From Crocodylus rhombifer (lineage: Eukaryota > Chordata > Crocodylia > Crocodylidae), in the NCBI GenBank assembly GCA_038503035.1, contig JAVSML010018953.1, positions 51,920-115,919 on the forward strand: a stretch of 64,000 nt of DNA, in the 5' to 3' direction. Below the pieces are notes generated by a model. It was given only the letters and a program-made list of their open reading frames with translations. It was not told the DNA's origin and made no database searches. Shown here one piece after another: positions 23,791 through 36,172 of this stretch. Position 1 is the first letter of the stretch; every line of letters begins with the position of its first letter. The position numbers were made by a program, and so were the translations under genes.

Positions 23791-24641
23791 TAGAGATGTG
23801 TGAAGCTTTGGCCACCAATTCAATGTGGAAAACATTCAGCCTGATTTGGAGGATGAATCACTAAATCTGAATTGAATTGGGAGACCAAAAAACCCCCCCC
23901 CTCCAAATCAAGGAGCCTCCTAATTGATTCAGAAAATATTCGGAAAAGATGAGAAAAAGATTCAGAGATTCAGAAGGCAGTCTGTCAGGAGAACAGAAAC
24001 ATGAAAGAGGGAGGGGGAGCAGGGAGGGAAAAACTCACATCTCTAGCTTGCCAGTGACTGTGACCTTTCTCTAAGTCCCCTTCCAATCATAGTGCTTTGG
24101 GGGAGGGATGTAGAAACAGCATGTAAGCCTCTGTCTACAGCCTTTCTGTCCCTTTTGTGAGCTCTTTCTGCCTGAGCAAAAGAGGGGTGGTTGGCTGGCC
24201 CAGAAACAAGGGGGTGGGTGGAGCTCTAACTGGTGCTGGGAAGGCCACCTGCTACAGGCTACCATCTCTGCTGTTTTCATCCAAAACTGCCTTAAAACAC
24301 ATAAGCAACATGAGTTTTGCTTTCAGCAGTTTGAGGAGAGTTTTCCAGAAACCCCTGCACTTTTTTCCGTGAAACTTGGTAGGCTTCATGCCGTCAGAAG
24401 GGGCTACCATCCCTGATGTTTTCCTCCAAGTCTACCAGAAAATGACAAAGTTATAGGTATTTCAGTGATTCCCTATTATAGTCTATGGACAAATCACCAA
24501 ATCTCTCTGAATCAGCACCAAATATTCGGAAGCAGATTTGGCTGAACCGATTTGGGATAGTGATCTGAATATCCAAATTGAATCTCTGTCCTCTGAATTG
24601 GCCAAATTCAAATCGAATACTGCTCTATTCACACAGACCTA
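23791..24641 (+). mobile_element. Non-autonomous hAT derivative of the 40-kb hAT family
   Basis: The left terminus is TAGAGATGTGTGAAGCTTTG. The right terminus read in reverse is TAGGTCTGTGTGAATAGAG. Flanking 8-mers CAAGACAT (23783-23790) and CAAGGCAT (24642-24649) match at 7 of 8 positions. Both ends are homologous to the large hAT at 39682-47871. The GAGGGAGGGGGAGCAGGGAG and GTAGAAACAGCAT...AAGCCTCTGT region matches about 39850-39990, and the GAAACTTGGTAGGCTTCATG region matches about 47620-47740. The transposase is missing, so this is an internal-deletion derivative. Confidence 0.85.
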
Positions 24642-24649
24642 CAAGGCAT

Positions 24650-24948
24650 ACATTCAAGAGGAGGGCAAAGAAAGCAGTTCAGGAACATCCTCAAGGCCAT
24701 TTTTTAAAAGTGCAACATTGATGTCAACTCATACGAGACTATTGCCTTTGACCACCCAAATGGAAGAAGAGTCAGCTGCAGGGATCTCAGTACTTTGACA
24801 CCTCATAAAACAAGAAGAGTGGCAGAATAGCATGTGGCCTTTGGACCAAATCAAGAATTCAGTGCCTCCTGCCCCACACAGAAACACATGTTTGAGCTGT
24901 AGCAGTCTCTCTCAATCCCTGATCATTCTTATTAGCCATCTTCACACA
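24650..24948. other. Short unclassified spacer
   Basis: No feature recognised between the two transposons. Confidence 0.4.
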
Positions 24949-24956
24949 CAGCTAAG

Positions 24957-25125
24957 CAGGTATCTTGGTTTTCCATGATTTAAAAAAACCCCTAACTTTT
25001 GGATTTAAAAAAGTAACCACAAATCCACATTTTTCCATGATTAAAATGAATGTGGATTCAAGGTAACTTTTTTGAATCCAAAAATTGGGGATTTTTTTCT
25101 ACAGAAGAGAAAACCAGGATCCCTG
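24957..25125. mobile_element. Family A palindromic MITE, copy 7
   Basis: It starts CAGGTATCTTGGTTTTCCAT and ends AAACCAGGATCCCTG. Flanking 8-mers CAGCTAAG (24949-24956) and CAGATAAG (25126-25133) match at 7 of 8. This is a short copy without the TA-rich centre. Confidence 0.88.
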
Positions 25126-25133
25126 CAGATAAG

Positions 25134-28100
25134 ATAATCATCTTCAACTACCAGGGACTGCTGAAGAAAAAGATTGGGCAAAAAAACTGATTCCGCCCGC
25201 CTCCCTGGGAAACTCTGTTTTGCTTTTTCTCCAAATGAAAAATGAAGATATATTTCATGCCTGTTTAGCAGGGATTACACATTTTTGTCAGTTCTCTGTG
25301 TAAGTAACTGTAAGGCAGAGGAGGCCTAAACCTATAAAGAGTTTGTGATTTTCTATGCAACACATAGGTAATCTGTTGGTCTGAGTGAACGTTTCACTAG
25401 GCATTCAATGAGACACTATAGCAGGATGAACCTATTTACACTGGTTTTGCATTATTTGAACTGAAAAACTTTGGGTTTAAGGTTTTGTTCTTTTTGAAAA
25501 AAAAATTTGTCACGTGCTTTATTTTCTATTTTTTTATAGTTGGTCCAACATTTCCTGACAGAACACTTTTCTGTTAGAAAATCATGATTCATCAAAATTA
25601 AATCATTTCACAGGAATAAATGTTAATATATTTTTCAGTAGTTAATTATCTAATCAAAATCTTTGGTTGTGACTTTCTCTGTTTGACAGTGATGCCATAT
25701 CAAAATCAAAATGCCTGAAATACAACATAATTCAATAAAGTTAAAATGAAACATTTTGCCCTTGTTAAAATTACATTTTTCCATATAGATGAAAATAAAA
25801 TATTAAAAAAACCCAGAAATCGACTTCTTATGCTGGTTGTGGATAGAGACAAATTTTTAGTCTTAGAATTTCATGCAGGGTAGACATTTTGGAATTTGGG
25901 GGCGGGGGTGACCAACTGGACCAACTTTTACTGGACCAACTTGCTCTAATATTTTTGTAATGTATGCACATAAGACCAGGGAACAATGTTTGTCTTATAT
26001 GGAGTTTTCAGTGTTTGACATGAATGTTTTCCAATTATAAGCATTGCTATAGATAAATATGAGGTTCATTCTTCCTACAGAAATTGCTTCTGTAGCACTC
26101 ACAACCCTTATCATTCCAAGTGGCATAAGGTTGAATTTAAACCTTATTTCCTCTTACTATATAGTCTATACCTGTTGATCACCTAGTTGTCTTATGTTTA
26201 TTCTGTATTGATTTTAGCATCTGTGGTAAGTCCTGTGTTGGTGAGATATTTTGCGAAAAGCTGGATTTCTGAAGAATATGGTTTCTATTGTTTTCCCATG
26301 AAAGTAGCATAACTTCAGTGATTCCTTTTAAGCTACCATGTGTTCCCTGTGTGTATTGTTTCATTTCATGAACTTTTCTTCTTATTAATATTTTTAAAGG
26401 TGGATGGAGGGAAGTACATCTAAGCACATTAAAGGCAGCATAATTGTCTCACTATTGCAAGATGGATATTGATTTGCCTTCTGAAAGTACTTGTACTTAG
26501 AATTGCTTTCATTATTGAAAGTGAGAATGCAGAACTTCTTACTATACAAAACTCTGTAATTTTGAATGCTAAGAGCTATCTATATAGAATCCTAATAAGG
26601 ACCCAGTCCTCAAAACTAAACTAACTCAAGGAATTTTACTCCAATGAGCAATCCAATTGAGGTCAAGGAGACTGCATTCAGGAACTTTTTAAAGCGAGTA
26701 TGAGTTGACTGGGGTCCAAGATAATTAGACTTGCCTTAAAAATTACTTTTATTAAAGTAAGTGTGAAACCACAAACCAAACTTAGGAAGAACAAAAATAG
26801 ATTTTTGGTTCCACAGTGTGGATTCTATTCAGACAAATCATAGAAATGAGTGTGTTCTGTGTAAGTAAGAAAATAAGCAAGAACAAGAACCATTATGATG
26901 AGGAATACAAAATGAGGAACTAAGATCATGGTATGCCTGGTAGGAAAATCATATATTAAGCGGTCTTTTTTTTCTCTCTCTCTTTCTTTTTTCTGGCCAA
27001 TTTGGAACAAGCATGAAACATAATGCTGCCTATTATACTAGAGGACTAGTCAACTATAGTTATGATATATTAAAAGAACTAGGTCAGTTTGGGCATGTTA
27101 GTACACATTAATTTCTAGGACAAATGGAACTAAAGAAATATTACATATAGGCACTGGAATATAAAAGCTGACAATTTTCATGGCCACTTGCAAATAATAT
27201 TGCCTTAAGTGGAAAAGACAGCTTTCAGTGCCGATATCTTTTATGATAATACACTGGATGTATGCTCACCCAAATCCTTGTATGCAGATTTTTTGCATGA
27301 TGGATTTTCACTGCAGATTAGGAGTGACAAGAACAGGCTCTCTGCCTAAAAAATGCTTTTTATTTATTTACATATGTATGTGCCAGAAGCCTTTTCTATT
27401 TGTGAAATGTGCTAGAATAGTTTTAATAAAGGAATTGTATTATATATCTGTAATGTAGAACAATAGAAATCCACTTTCAGTTATTGCTAAACTTTTTTTA
27501 TTTGTATTTATTATTTTTTAAATATCCTTAGTTTTAAAAGTTCCTTGTAGCAGGACTTTGTTTTGTTTGTATACAGTGCCCAGCTCAATACGGTCTGCAT
27601 CCATGGCTAAGCAATATAAGAGCTATGGTAATAAAATGACATAATAGATGTAAGGCTTCTGTCTTCTGGTATTAGGCAGGTATAGCAGTCTGTACACTGG
27701 GACTGCTCTACACTGTGTTTTTATCTAACCTAGCCTGATGAAACAGACACTTGTATTAAATCTAGCCTGACTCTCTTAGAAAATAAGTTAAATGACTACA
27801 GATCACATGAACTAGGTTATCCATTCACAGAAATAGATAGGGGGATACATTTTGTGCAAACTATTGTGGTTTCGCAGCTTCAGGTTGAATGTTGTCCAAG
27901 GCTGATATTAAACATATGTGGTTTAAATTCACTTAGGCTAGAGGGAATACATTCCAGAAAGAAAAGTGACTACAAACGCATACATTTAACTGAACTTAAA
28001 AGAACTGGTCTGAGCTTTTAAAATCAAATACCTATTGATGAAAAGCTGAAAGTTGAACTCTTATTTTCTTTACTTGTTAATATATCACAACACATTATAC

Positions 28101-28247
28101 AATTATAGACTTTGTAAGTGATGAGCCGAACTCATTATTTATTGTGTAAATAATGAGTTACTGATAAATGTTGATTTCACACATGGCACATGCACATGTT
28201 CATGGGACCTGATCTATGATTACATTGCTTTTTTGTTGTTGTTGTAA
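25134..28247. other. Long unique AT-rich stretch, no gene seen
   Basis: About 3.1 kb of AT-rich sequence with small ORFs only. A short TGGACCAACTTTTACTGGAC direct repeat occurs at about 25915-25945. Confidence 0.55.
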
Positions 28248-28308
28248 AAAAAAAATATATATATACACACACATATATATAGATATATAGATATATAGCT
28301 ATATCTAC
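28248..28308. repeat. TA/CA microsatellite at the LINE 3' end
   Basis: AAATATATATATACACACAC and TAGATATATAGATATATAGC runs lie immediately beyond the 3' end of the minus-strand Tx1-like LINE. Confidence 0.85.
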
Positions 28309-28517
28309 ACTCTTCATATCACACCACAAAAGGAAAAACCTTCCCCCGTTACAAAAACCTGTGGACTCATGCCCCCACGCCCCTGTACAAAGGCCTGCTG
28401 GCCATCCGAACCCATTTACAATATCTGCATCCCATGCAACACACACCCAACACCAAAGTCCATCCTGGTCCTTCAGACCAGGTCACATTTCCTTTCCACC
28501 CCACCTCGCTTGCAGAG

Positions 28518-31500
28518 TCACATACTCGGTTCAAGTGTCTTCTCCATCATTGTCATTCCAGCTCCTGCTGGAGGACCTAATGCTGCTGCTGCTGTTGCTG
28601 TTTTTGTAGCTGTCCTTTGTTCCACTTGTCTCTTCCTCTTCTCCACTGTCTTTGCCCTTCTCTTCACTTGGAAGAGTGATAATCCCGTGCCACATATTTC
28701 TGTGCCAGGTGGCTTCGACAGCATCTTCTCCATCCTTTGTTACTGATTTCTGGTAGCAGGTCGGGAATTCACTTAGAGCCATTTTCATACAGCCCACTAC
28801 TTCTACATCCATTTGTACGTACAACAGGAGGTTCCTGGCCCTCCACAGAGTGCTCCTGAGGCAGGATGCAAACTGGTTGAAATGGGGTGACAGGTTCCCC
28901 TGACGTTTGGCAAGGGGCCCCTACAGTGTCACTTCTCTGGTTAGCTGGCTGACACTGGTCACCACTTTGCAAAACTGTTTCACCCTTTTCCATACCCCCT
29001 TGGTGCAAGTGCAGAGCCAGAGAAAGTGATCAATTGCCTTGGTGGCCCTGTGGCAGTTTGGCCACAGACAGCTGGGTCTCCCCAACTGCCTCCTCTATGT
29101 CTCTGGGCCCTCAGTGGTAGAGCTCAGTGGGCTATGAGCCAGTTCGAGTCCTTGTGCTCTTTGCACAGATCCTTGTGGTGGATGCACTTCCACACAGCCT
29201 GGCACGCAATGCCCAAGAGCAGGTCAACGGGTGACGTGGTGTCCCTTAGTCTCATCATCTCATGGTCAGTGGGCCTGTTTTCTGCAGGCCATACACACTG
29301 AAGCACTGTTTCAGGGTCTCATAGGACCATGGTACACCCATGATCTGTGGTTGATGGTTAGTTGGGGTGAATACCCGACAGTGTCTTAGGATGCAAACTA
29401 CTTCACAAGGCAAACAGTTTTGGTTTCTGTGTCCATCACCAGCTTGCAGATAACACTTGTATACTTGCCCACAGGAACAGGAGGATGTCTGGCATGCCCC
29501 TGCCCCTGGCCCTCTTGTCCTTGTACAAGGTTTTCCGGGTGATTTTTTCCCATCTGGAGCCCCAGAAGAAGATGCACACAGCCCTCACGGATGCTGTAGG
29601 TGATATGCTCAGAATGGGAGAAGATCAGTGCAGTGTACAGAAGCACTGGTAACAACACCGCCTTTACAAGCAGAATGTGCCATCCCATGGAGAGGGAATA
29701 CATGTGCCACAGCCCCAGTTTCTGCTTTACCTTGGCCTCTGTCCTCTGCCATGCTGTCCTGCCGCTCAACTCTGGGTCAAAGTCTATCCCCAGGATCCTG
29801 ACCTCCTCATGGGGGACAGGGACTCCAGGTCTCTGACCTTGCCCATGGCCAGGCAGGTGCTCTTGCTCACATTGAACTTGGCCCCTGCCACTGCCTCATA
29901 CACCTGTGTGTGCACCAGGGCTCTTTCTACCAACCCCCTGTTCCAACACAGGATGTTCAAATCGTCCATGTAGGCCAGGACCTTGGCCTCTCAGTTGCTG
30001 CTTCCTGGGATATGGAGTCCATGGATCCTTGGGTTCTGCCTCAGGTGCTGGGCCAGGGATTCAATGGCACAGATGAACAGGATTGAGGAGAGTGGGCAGC
30101 TCTGCAGACCCCTGACTCCACCACAATCTGGGTGCACAGGAAACTGTTGATCTTCACTTCACTGCTTACTTCCATGTAGAGGGACCTGATCCATCCAACA
30201 AAGGTCAAGGGGACTTCCATCTGCCCCAGGGTCTGGAACAGGAACCAATGGGACACTCTGCCATATACCTTCTCCAGGTCCAGTTTTAGGACAATGATGC
30301 TCTGCATTCTCTCCCTCTCCAGCTGAAGTGTGTCCCTCAGTTGCACCAGGACTCCATGGATCTGTTTCCCTGGGACCCCGCATGACTGATCCTGATGGAT
30401 GACTGCACCTAGAATGGATTTAAATCACTCAGCCAAGACTTTGGCCAGAAGCTTATAGTCAAAGTTCAGGAGGGTGATCGGCCTCCAGTTCTTCAACTCC
30501 TCCCTCAGACCCTTCTTGTACAGAAGGCCCCGCTCCATTCCTGCTCCCAGCTGGCCCTCCTGCAGGTGCTCTTGAAAGAGCTCCAGCAGGTCCAGGCCCA
30601 CTAGGTCCCAGAAGGTCAGGTAAAATCCCTTGGGCAGGCTGTCCAACCCAGGAGTTTTACCATTCTTGAAACTCCAGAAGGTGCTCTTGAGCTCCTCTGG
30701 CATCCAGTCCTCCTCCAGCTGCTTCTGCTCATCCTCCCTGAGGGGCTGGGTGAGGCTTTTCAGGCACAGCTGCATGCCCTCTGGATCCACCGGCTTCTTG
30801 GAGTAGAGCTTCTGATGGAAGGCAGCCATTGTGGCCAGCATGCTGTCCTTCAACTGGTGCTCCACTCCTCTTCTGTCTTTCAGGCATGTCATGACCTCCT
30901 CCTTGCTCTTCTTCAGCCTGGAGAAGTAAGAAGACCACTCCTCCCCCTCCTCCACCCAGGGACCCCTGTCCTAGAAGATATTTTTCCTGACCTCTTCCTG
31001 ATACCAGGCACTGAGTTGGGTCTTCACCTCCTGCATGGCCTCCCTCACATCCTGTCCCACAGCCACCTGCCTGTGCAAGTCCTGTAACTTATGGGTCAGA
31101 CACTCATGTTGACTCTGGTGGAAGATGGCCCGCTGCTTGCCCACTGTCTGGAAAAAGCCCCTGGTCCCCTCTTTCACACTGGCCCACTACTCGGTCTGAT
31201 TCTAGTATAGGTCTTCCACCCCATGTAGTGTTCTCTGAAGCTGTGCCTGGTCTGCTCATCTTCCAGGAGGCTGGTGTTCAGCTTCCACACTCCTCTGCCT
31301 CTTTCCAGCTGCCCCCAGGTTGGCCCAGAGGGTGAGGAGGGAGTGGTCTGAGAAACACATGGAAAGCCTTCTCTGCTTTCCACCCCATGGGGAGAAAGAC
31401 AAAGTCAATTCTGGACTTGGTGTTGCCCGCAGGGTCCACTTGGGTGAAGTGTCCCCTGGGGCCCTGGGCATCTTTGGCTGCGTCCACCAGGCCATGATCG

Positions 31501-32021
31501 CAGACAAGTTGGTTTAGCTGTCTGGAGGATCGGTCCATGCCTGTCCCTCTGCCTCCGCTTACACTGTCTTCCTCACTGATGATGCAGTTAAAGTCTCCCA
31601 CAAACATCACTGGGCATCCAGTGGGCATTGTGATGGCCACTCTTTCCAGGAATGGCCCCTGGGTTTCTCCATTGGCTGGCACATACACTGCCAGCACCTC
31701 AAAAACAGTTCCTTGTGATTCCAGAGTGACTTGTAGCAGCTTGCCTGCAACAATCTCTTTGTGCTGCAGGGGGTGCGTTGTGTTTCCTTTCAGGAGGATT
31801 GTGACACCAGCAGCTTTATTGTCTCCTGAGCCTGAGCACATGGCCAGGCAATATGGCCGGCATTTAGCTAGCAAAGCCCTGCTTCTTTGGTTAGCCAGTC
31901 CACATTCCTGTGGGCAAATGATGTCTGCCTCAATCTGTTGCAGGGTTTGTAGCAAATGGTCCCACTTTTCTTGTCCTGCTAAGTTTCTTACATTTATGGA
32001 CATGATTTTCAAACTTCCCAT
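28518..32021 (-). pseudogene. Tx1-like LINE ORF2 (endonuclease + reverse transcriptase), broken
   Basis: The start at 32021 (MGSLKIMSINVRNLAG) is the usual L1/Tx1 endonuclease opening. Endonuclease motifs are CPQECG, FVGDFNCII and KSRIDFVFL, and this frame is open for 247 residues. After frameshifts, the RT frame at 30955-30425 holds the acidic NGKTPGLDSLPKGFY and NWRPITLLNFDYKLLAKVLA blocks. The frame at 30346-30041 holds VLKLDLEKVYGRVSH. YMDD is retained near 29970. The frame 29769-29398 gives KQKLGLWHMYSLSMGWHILL. A C-terminal CLWPNCHRATKAIDHFLWLC cysteine/histidine motif lies near 29080-29020. At least five breaks make it inactive. Its role was target cleavage and reverse transcription of the element's own RNA. 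Confidence 0.87.
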
Positions 32022-32049
32022 GGCACTGGCTGCTTGCAGGGGAGGGGTA

Positions 32050-32660
32050 GGGGAGGGTCACTTGTACTTTCTGTTTCCAATTTCCTGTTCAGCTCTCCAT
32101 CCTGCTTCTCTTGTGCTCAGAGGCCAGGCCCTTTACCAGTTTCTTTGCACCAGTTTCTTTCCCCCCTCCTCCCAGGGGGTGCCTTTTGGGTGGGGGAGGT
32201 GCCTTCTTTTACTCTTATCTGGTTTATAAGTGTCACATCTATAACACTGAATTCCTCTGCTTGGAGGCAGAACTATTCCCAGGAACCATTCCCAGGGTTC
32301 CTCCTTTTGGTTTTAGCCCCTTTCTGTCCCCCTTGGGGTGGGTTTCCTACCCCAGAGGGTCCTGTAGTCACCTCCATTTCACTCTCTTCCTAACCCTGCC
32401 TTCCACCCCCCCAGTTCCTCTGCTGGGGCTAGTGCTGGTCCTGGGGATGGGGCTGGGGAGTGGGTGCAGTCCTTTCTCAACTGCTTTAGCAGTTTACAAG
32501 TCTCTTTTACCACCTGGTGGGTTCTGGGTCGGGGGAGCCCCCTTCCCCTTCACCTTCCTCCTGATCCTTGCCCTCCAGCTCCATTGTGTTCTTGCTTTCT
32601 GGGGCTATTTTGTCCTGGGCCTCCAAAACTGGGGCCGTGGATGGCACCTCCTCCTCTTCT
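32050..32660 (-). pseudogene. Tx1-like LINE ORF1 C-terminal remnant
   Basis: Minus-strand translation just upstream of ORF2 gives an acidic, proline/glutamate-rich tail (AREEEEVPSTAPVLEAQDKI, MELEGKDQEEGEGEGG) with stops further along. Position and composition fit the end of a LINE ORF1. No zinc knuckle is visible because the 5' part is missing. Overlapping plus-strand ORFs here (up to 230 codons) are mirror frames. Confidence 0.5.
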
Positions 32661-32700
32661 CTAGCTGCATAGGCTTGTGCATATTATGTGGCTTGCTTTA

Positions 32701-34649
32701 AGTGGCATGAATATAGATCTGGTCCCTATCTGTGCACATGTTTGCTGGTACCAGGAGCTATACCAGGAACACAATCTAAGTAAGTCAGGGTGGGATAGGA
32801 TCAGGATTCATGGGGATAGCAAGTCTGCAGTGGGAGATTGGTGGATCCAGGGGAAGTTTGGTGAATCAGGGCACTGGCAGACCTAGGAAGGTGTTGGTGA
32901 AATTTTGAAAGGGAAGGTTGTCCACCTGCAGTATGGGGATGTTGCAGTATGGGGATGTTTGGACATATTCCAAATGTGTGTCACATGCTCAGTAGGCTGC
33001 ATGCATGTTTCCATCTGGGGGTTGGGCTGGAGTGAGTGACTGGACTATCCAAGCCCCAGGGCTGTGCTCTGAACATGTACACATGTTCAGGTTGACCCAG
33101 GCCCTATATAATTTAGGATCTCATTACATGTTAATTTTGACCAGCTCCTGGAGCTCTTAACCTCTACATTTTCCACACATTAACTCCTTAAAATGGTTTA
33201 AAGCACTCATTATGTAGCTCAAAGTTACCCACTCCTAGGCAGGATATTCTCTGATCTGCAGTACCCAGTTCCTGTTTCATTAAGGTGTGGCCACTCCCCA
33301 CAGATTTGCTTCTCAAACTGAAGTCCTTCAGTATCCCAAGACTTCTCACACCACTGCCCATCGAGCAGGGCCTGTCCTGGCTTACTAACCCTCTTGTGGT
33401 AATTCACAGATAGAGATCCTAGTCCTGTCCCTGTTCACTAGGTCTCTAGAAGCAAGTCACAGCTGTGCAGGTGGGAGACAGTCAGAGAAGATTTCTAGAC
33501 TAATGGTGTGACTTTTCCAGAAAACTCCAAGTTAGCACTAACACCAATCAACATGTGTGTGGCTCAAGCATATGGTGTAACATGGCCCTTAGTATACCTT
33601 TCAGGTAACCTAAGTTAGATTCAACATTTTTTGCTCAATCCAACCTCCCTGAACATATGTATGGATCAGCACTTATATTGACCTAATTCTAGTTAGCTTA
33701 ATCTAAGTGTAATATCTGCACATATGCACATACCATGTATTGCATATATAGCAGAACAACAAAGCTCTAAATCCTGATCAGAACCTTTAGCCATTGCTTT
33801 GATATGCAGAAATAATACTAATAAATATACTAACAAGTTGTATCCATTTTTCTGATGATGTCAAATCTAAAAATCCCATTATAATCACTAATAACCAGAG
33901 CACACCCATTATTTTATTTCCATACAGTACACAAAATACAGGAATGGTTTCTAAAGTACCCACTGTCATTGTGTAATAATGTAGCATGACCCAAGGTTGA
34001 TAAGAGTAGTGAAATGGAAACACTACTTAAATGTTCAGCATCTGAAGTTGTTTATTCAGTAGTAATTTAGGTGCAGGCCAGATAGACTGTTTTTCTAATG
34101 TCTTAAATTACACTCCAGACATCACTGGCCTCAAGGTAAGAAATGTAAACATTTCCTGAATTACATACTGAAAAAAACAGGCTTAAGTGAAAGAGATGCC
34201 TCACTGCTAACTCCCTGAAACATTCTTTTTCTCCTCTTCACCATTTACAGCATTGGGCACTAAGTCACTTTTATCCAGAGGCTACATTCTTCTCTTACAT
34301 AATGTTAATAGGTTCAATTCACCATTTCCCTGGACCAGTGGGGTGTATAACTAACATTCTGAAATGGTAGTGTTTTACATCTACTTTGTATTAGTGTAAC
34401 CAACTGTACAGAGTCCATATTTGTAGTGATTTGGGTCCAACAGTAAGTATACCTGCAAATCAAGAACCCAACTTATGGGAACAGATCTTGTCTTCAATTT
34501 ACTTTGCCTTACTACAGTTACTTCCTAATACACAATGTTCAAGTAACAGAACAGCACAGGGAAGGGACATAATAAATGTATACTTGAAAGTGGCGCTTTG
34601 CTTCCTTAAGTGTCCATTTTCTCTATTGGACATGTTCTTTGGCCACACT
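32701..34649. other. Unique stretch, no gene seen
   Basis: No recognised element. A short tandem GCAGTATGGGGATGTT doublet is at about 32930-32960. Confidence 0.5.
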
Positions 34650-34705
34650 GGGTGTGTCTATACATGCATTTATTCCAGCCTAGATTTACTGTGCAGTAAG
34701 CTACT
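34650..34705 (+). repeat. Family B MITE remnant, left part
   Basis: GGGTGTGTCTATACATGCAT and TTACTGTGCAGTAAGCTACT resemble the family B terminus and its palindromic words. It is interrupted at 34706 by the solo LTR. A second B-like terminus (GGGTGTGTCTTCACATGACA) lies just after the LTR at about 36013. Confidence 0.5.
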
Positions 34706-36001
34706 TGTAGCAGGGAACTAAGGTGCCTGCTACTGACAATAGTAGTATGAGCTCAGCTGCCAGTCACCAGGGCAGCACAGGTGCAGGTTGCCGGGGCAAC
34801 CAGTCTGGTCAGCTGACCAGAAGGGGGCAGGGCCTGGCCTTTATAAACAGCCAGGCTGAGGCTGGAAGGGTAGTGCTGCTCTGGTAGCCAAGGAGGGTAG
34901 AGCTTTGCTGGAGTGAGCATGGCAGACATAACAGAGAAGCTGAATGGCCTGAGCAGTTTTGTACAAGGCTACTGGGTGGAGGAAACCCTAGAAGGGACAT
35001 GGATGAAGGTTAGCCAGTTTGGCGTGGAGTTTATGTTGTAACCCAGGAGTGGGAGTTTTCTGTTTTGGTTGTGATATAACACTGGAGGACCGGGTGAGGC
35101 TGTAGGGGTTGGAGGAGGCATCATGGGAGCTTCCCAGTAGTGGGGGGGTTCCTGGCACTGAAGAGCATGCTGCATTTTGGGGTGTCCTGACCCTGGCCCC
35201 AGTGTGGGAAGTATCAGGAGGAGCCCAGTGTGGGCACATGCAAGAAGCCCAACTGGGGCATAAGACCCAAGAAGGCGGATCTGGGGGGCCAGGTAAGGCC
35301 AAGGCCGCCTGAGCCCCAATTGTGGAAGGCTCCAGTGGGGCGTAGGACCTGGAAAGGGGGTCTGGGGGCCAGGTAAGGCCAAGGCCGCCTGAGCCCCAAC
35401 TGTGGGAAGCCCCAGTGGGGCGTAGGACCCAGAAAGGGGTCCGAGGGCCAGGTAAGGCCAAGGCCACCTGAGCCCTATTGAGCAAAGCCCCAGTGGTGCG
35501 TAGGATCCATAAAGGGGCCTGGGGGCCAGGCACGGCTACGGCCACCTGAGCCCTGATTGCGGGAGTCATGAGGCAAGGCCCCAGTGTGGGCAGGGGAATC
35601 ACAAGGCAAGGTGCCAGGAGCATGAGCAGGGCCCCATTGCAGGCGGGAGTGTGAGACAGGCCCCGGTACAGGCTGCAGAAATCGTGAAGCGAGAGCCATG
35701 GGAATCGTGAGGTGACACAGGCCCCGGTGGGGGCAAGAGCCAAGGGGAGACAGGCCCCAGTGCAGGCTATGAGAGCCACAAGGAGAAACCAGGAGGCGCC
35801 CACAAGGGCGCAGGTGGGCAGCTAGACAGAGCCCCGATACATCAAAGCACTGTGCCAAGGAGGGAAACAAGGCAGCCTCCCTTTAACAATCAACATCAAA
35901 GACATGGCGGGTGAGATACAGAGGGTGCATTTGGTCCTGATTTGGCACGGTAGGTAGGGGCACTAGGGGAGTTCACAGCACCCCTAGGTCTCCCTGTCAC
36001 A
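34706..36001 (+). mobile_element. Solo LTR (retrovirus-like or Ty3/gypsy-like), 1296 bp
   Basis: It starts TGTAGCAGGGA and ends TCCCTGTCACA, a near-perfect 11-bp inverted terminal repeat of TG...CA type. It is flanked by an exact 5-bp duplication CTACT (34701-34705 and 36002-36006), as left by an LTR-element integrase. A TATA box (TTTATAAA, 34840-34847) near its left part suggests plus-strand transcription. The interior is GC-rich with a minisatellite (35209-35560) and further degenerate GCCCCAGTG units to about 35790. No gag/pol is adjacent, so it is a solo LTR. ORFs inside, including a 271-codon minus-strand one, are repeat-driven. Confidence 0.82.
35209..35560 (+). repeat. Minisatellite, units of about 78-80 bp
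   Basis: The word GGCCAGGTAAGGCCAAGGCC recurs with starts near 35287, 35367 and 35446, and a diverged start is near 35524. Each unit continues through CCTGAGCCC and CAGTGGGGCGTAGGA. A more diverged unit precedes them. It gives about four copies inside the solo LTR. Confidence 0.88.
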
Positions 36002-36172
36002 CTACTGAACAGTGGGTGTGTCTTCACATGACACTAAATTACCATGGCAATGTGCTGTTGTGGCATGCCACGAATGAAAAAAAAGTTTCCTACACTGGTC
36101 TCAGGCAGCACTGTGCTGCCAGAGGGTTGTGCCTGCAGTGGGACATGACCACTCCTGATTGCCTGGATGACT

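Larger units (their letters stand above)
28320..32700 (-). mobile_element. Tx1/L1-like LINE, about 4.4 kb, 5' truncated
   Basis: This minus-strand element has the tail of ORF1 (about 32660-32050), ORF2 with an APE-type endonuclease, RT and a C-terminal cysteine motif (32021-28518), and a 3' UTR down to the TA/CA microsatellite. Motif spelling (LKNWRPITLLNFDYKLLAKV, AYMDDLNILC, LLVKAVLLPVLLY) matches the Tx1 branch of the L1 clade rather than CR1. The 5' end is placed near 32700, where the acidic ORF1 tail stops being readable. No target duplication was identified. It is GC-richer than its flanks. Confidence 0.85.

Noticed and set aside
31537..32701. Plus-strand ORFs of 119-230 codons
   Set aside because: They are mirror frames of the minus-strand Tx1-like LINE (endonuclease and ORF1 tail).
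34988..35803. 271-codon minus-strand ORF
   Set aside because: It runs through the minisatellite and degenerate repeats of the solo LTR. The protein is a repetition of the tandem unit, and the strand is opposite to the TATA box.
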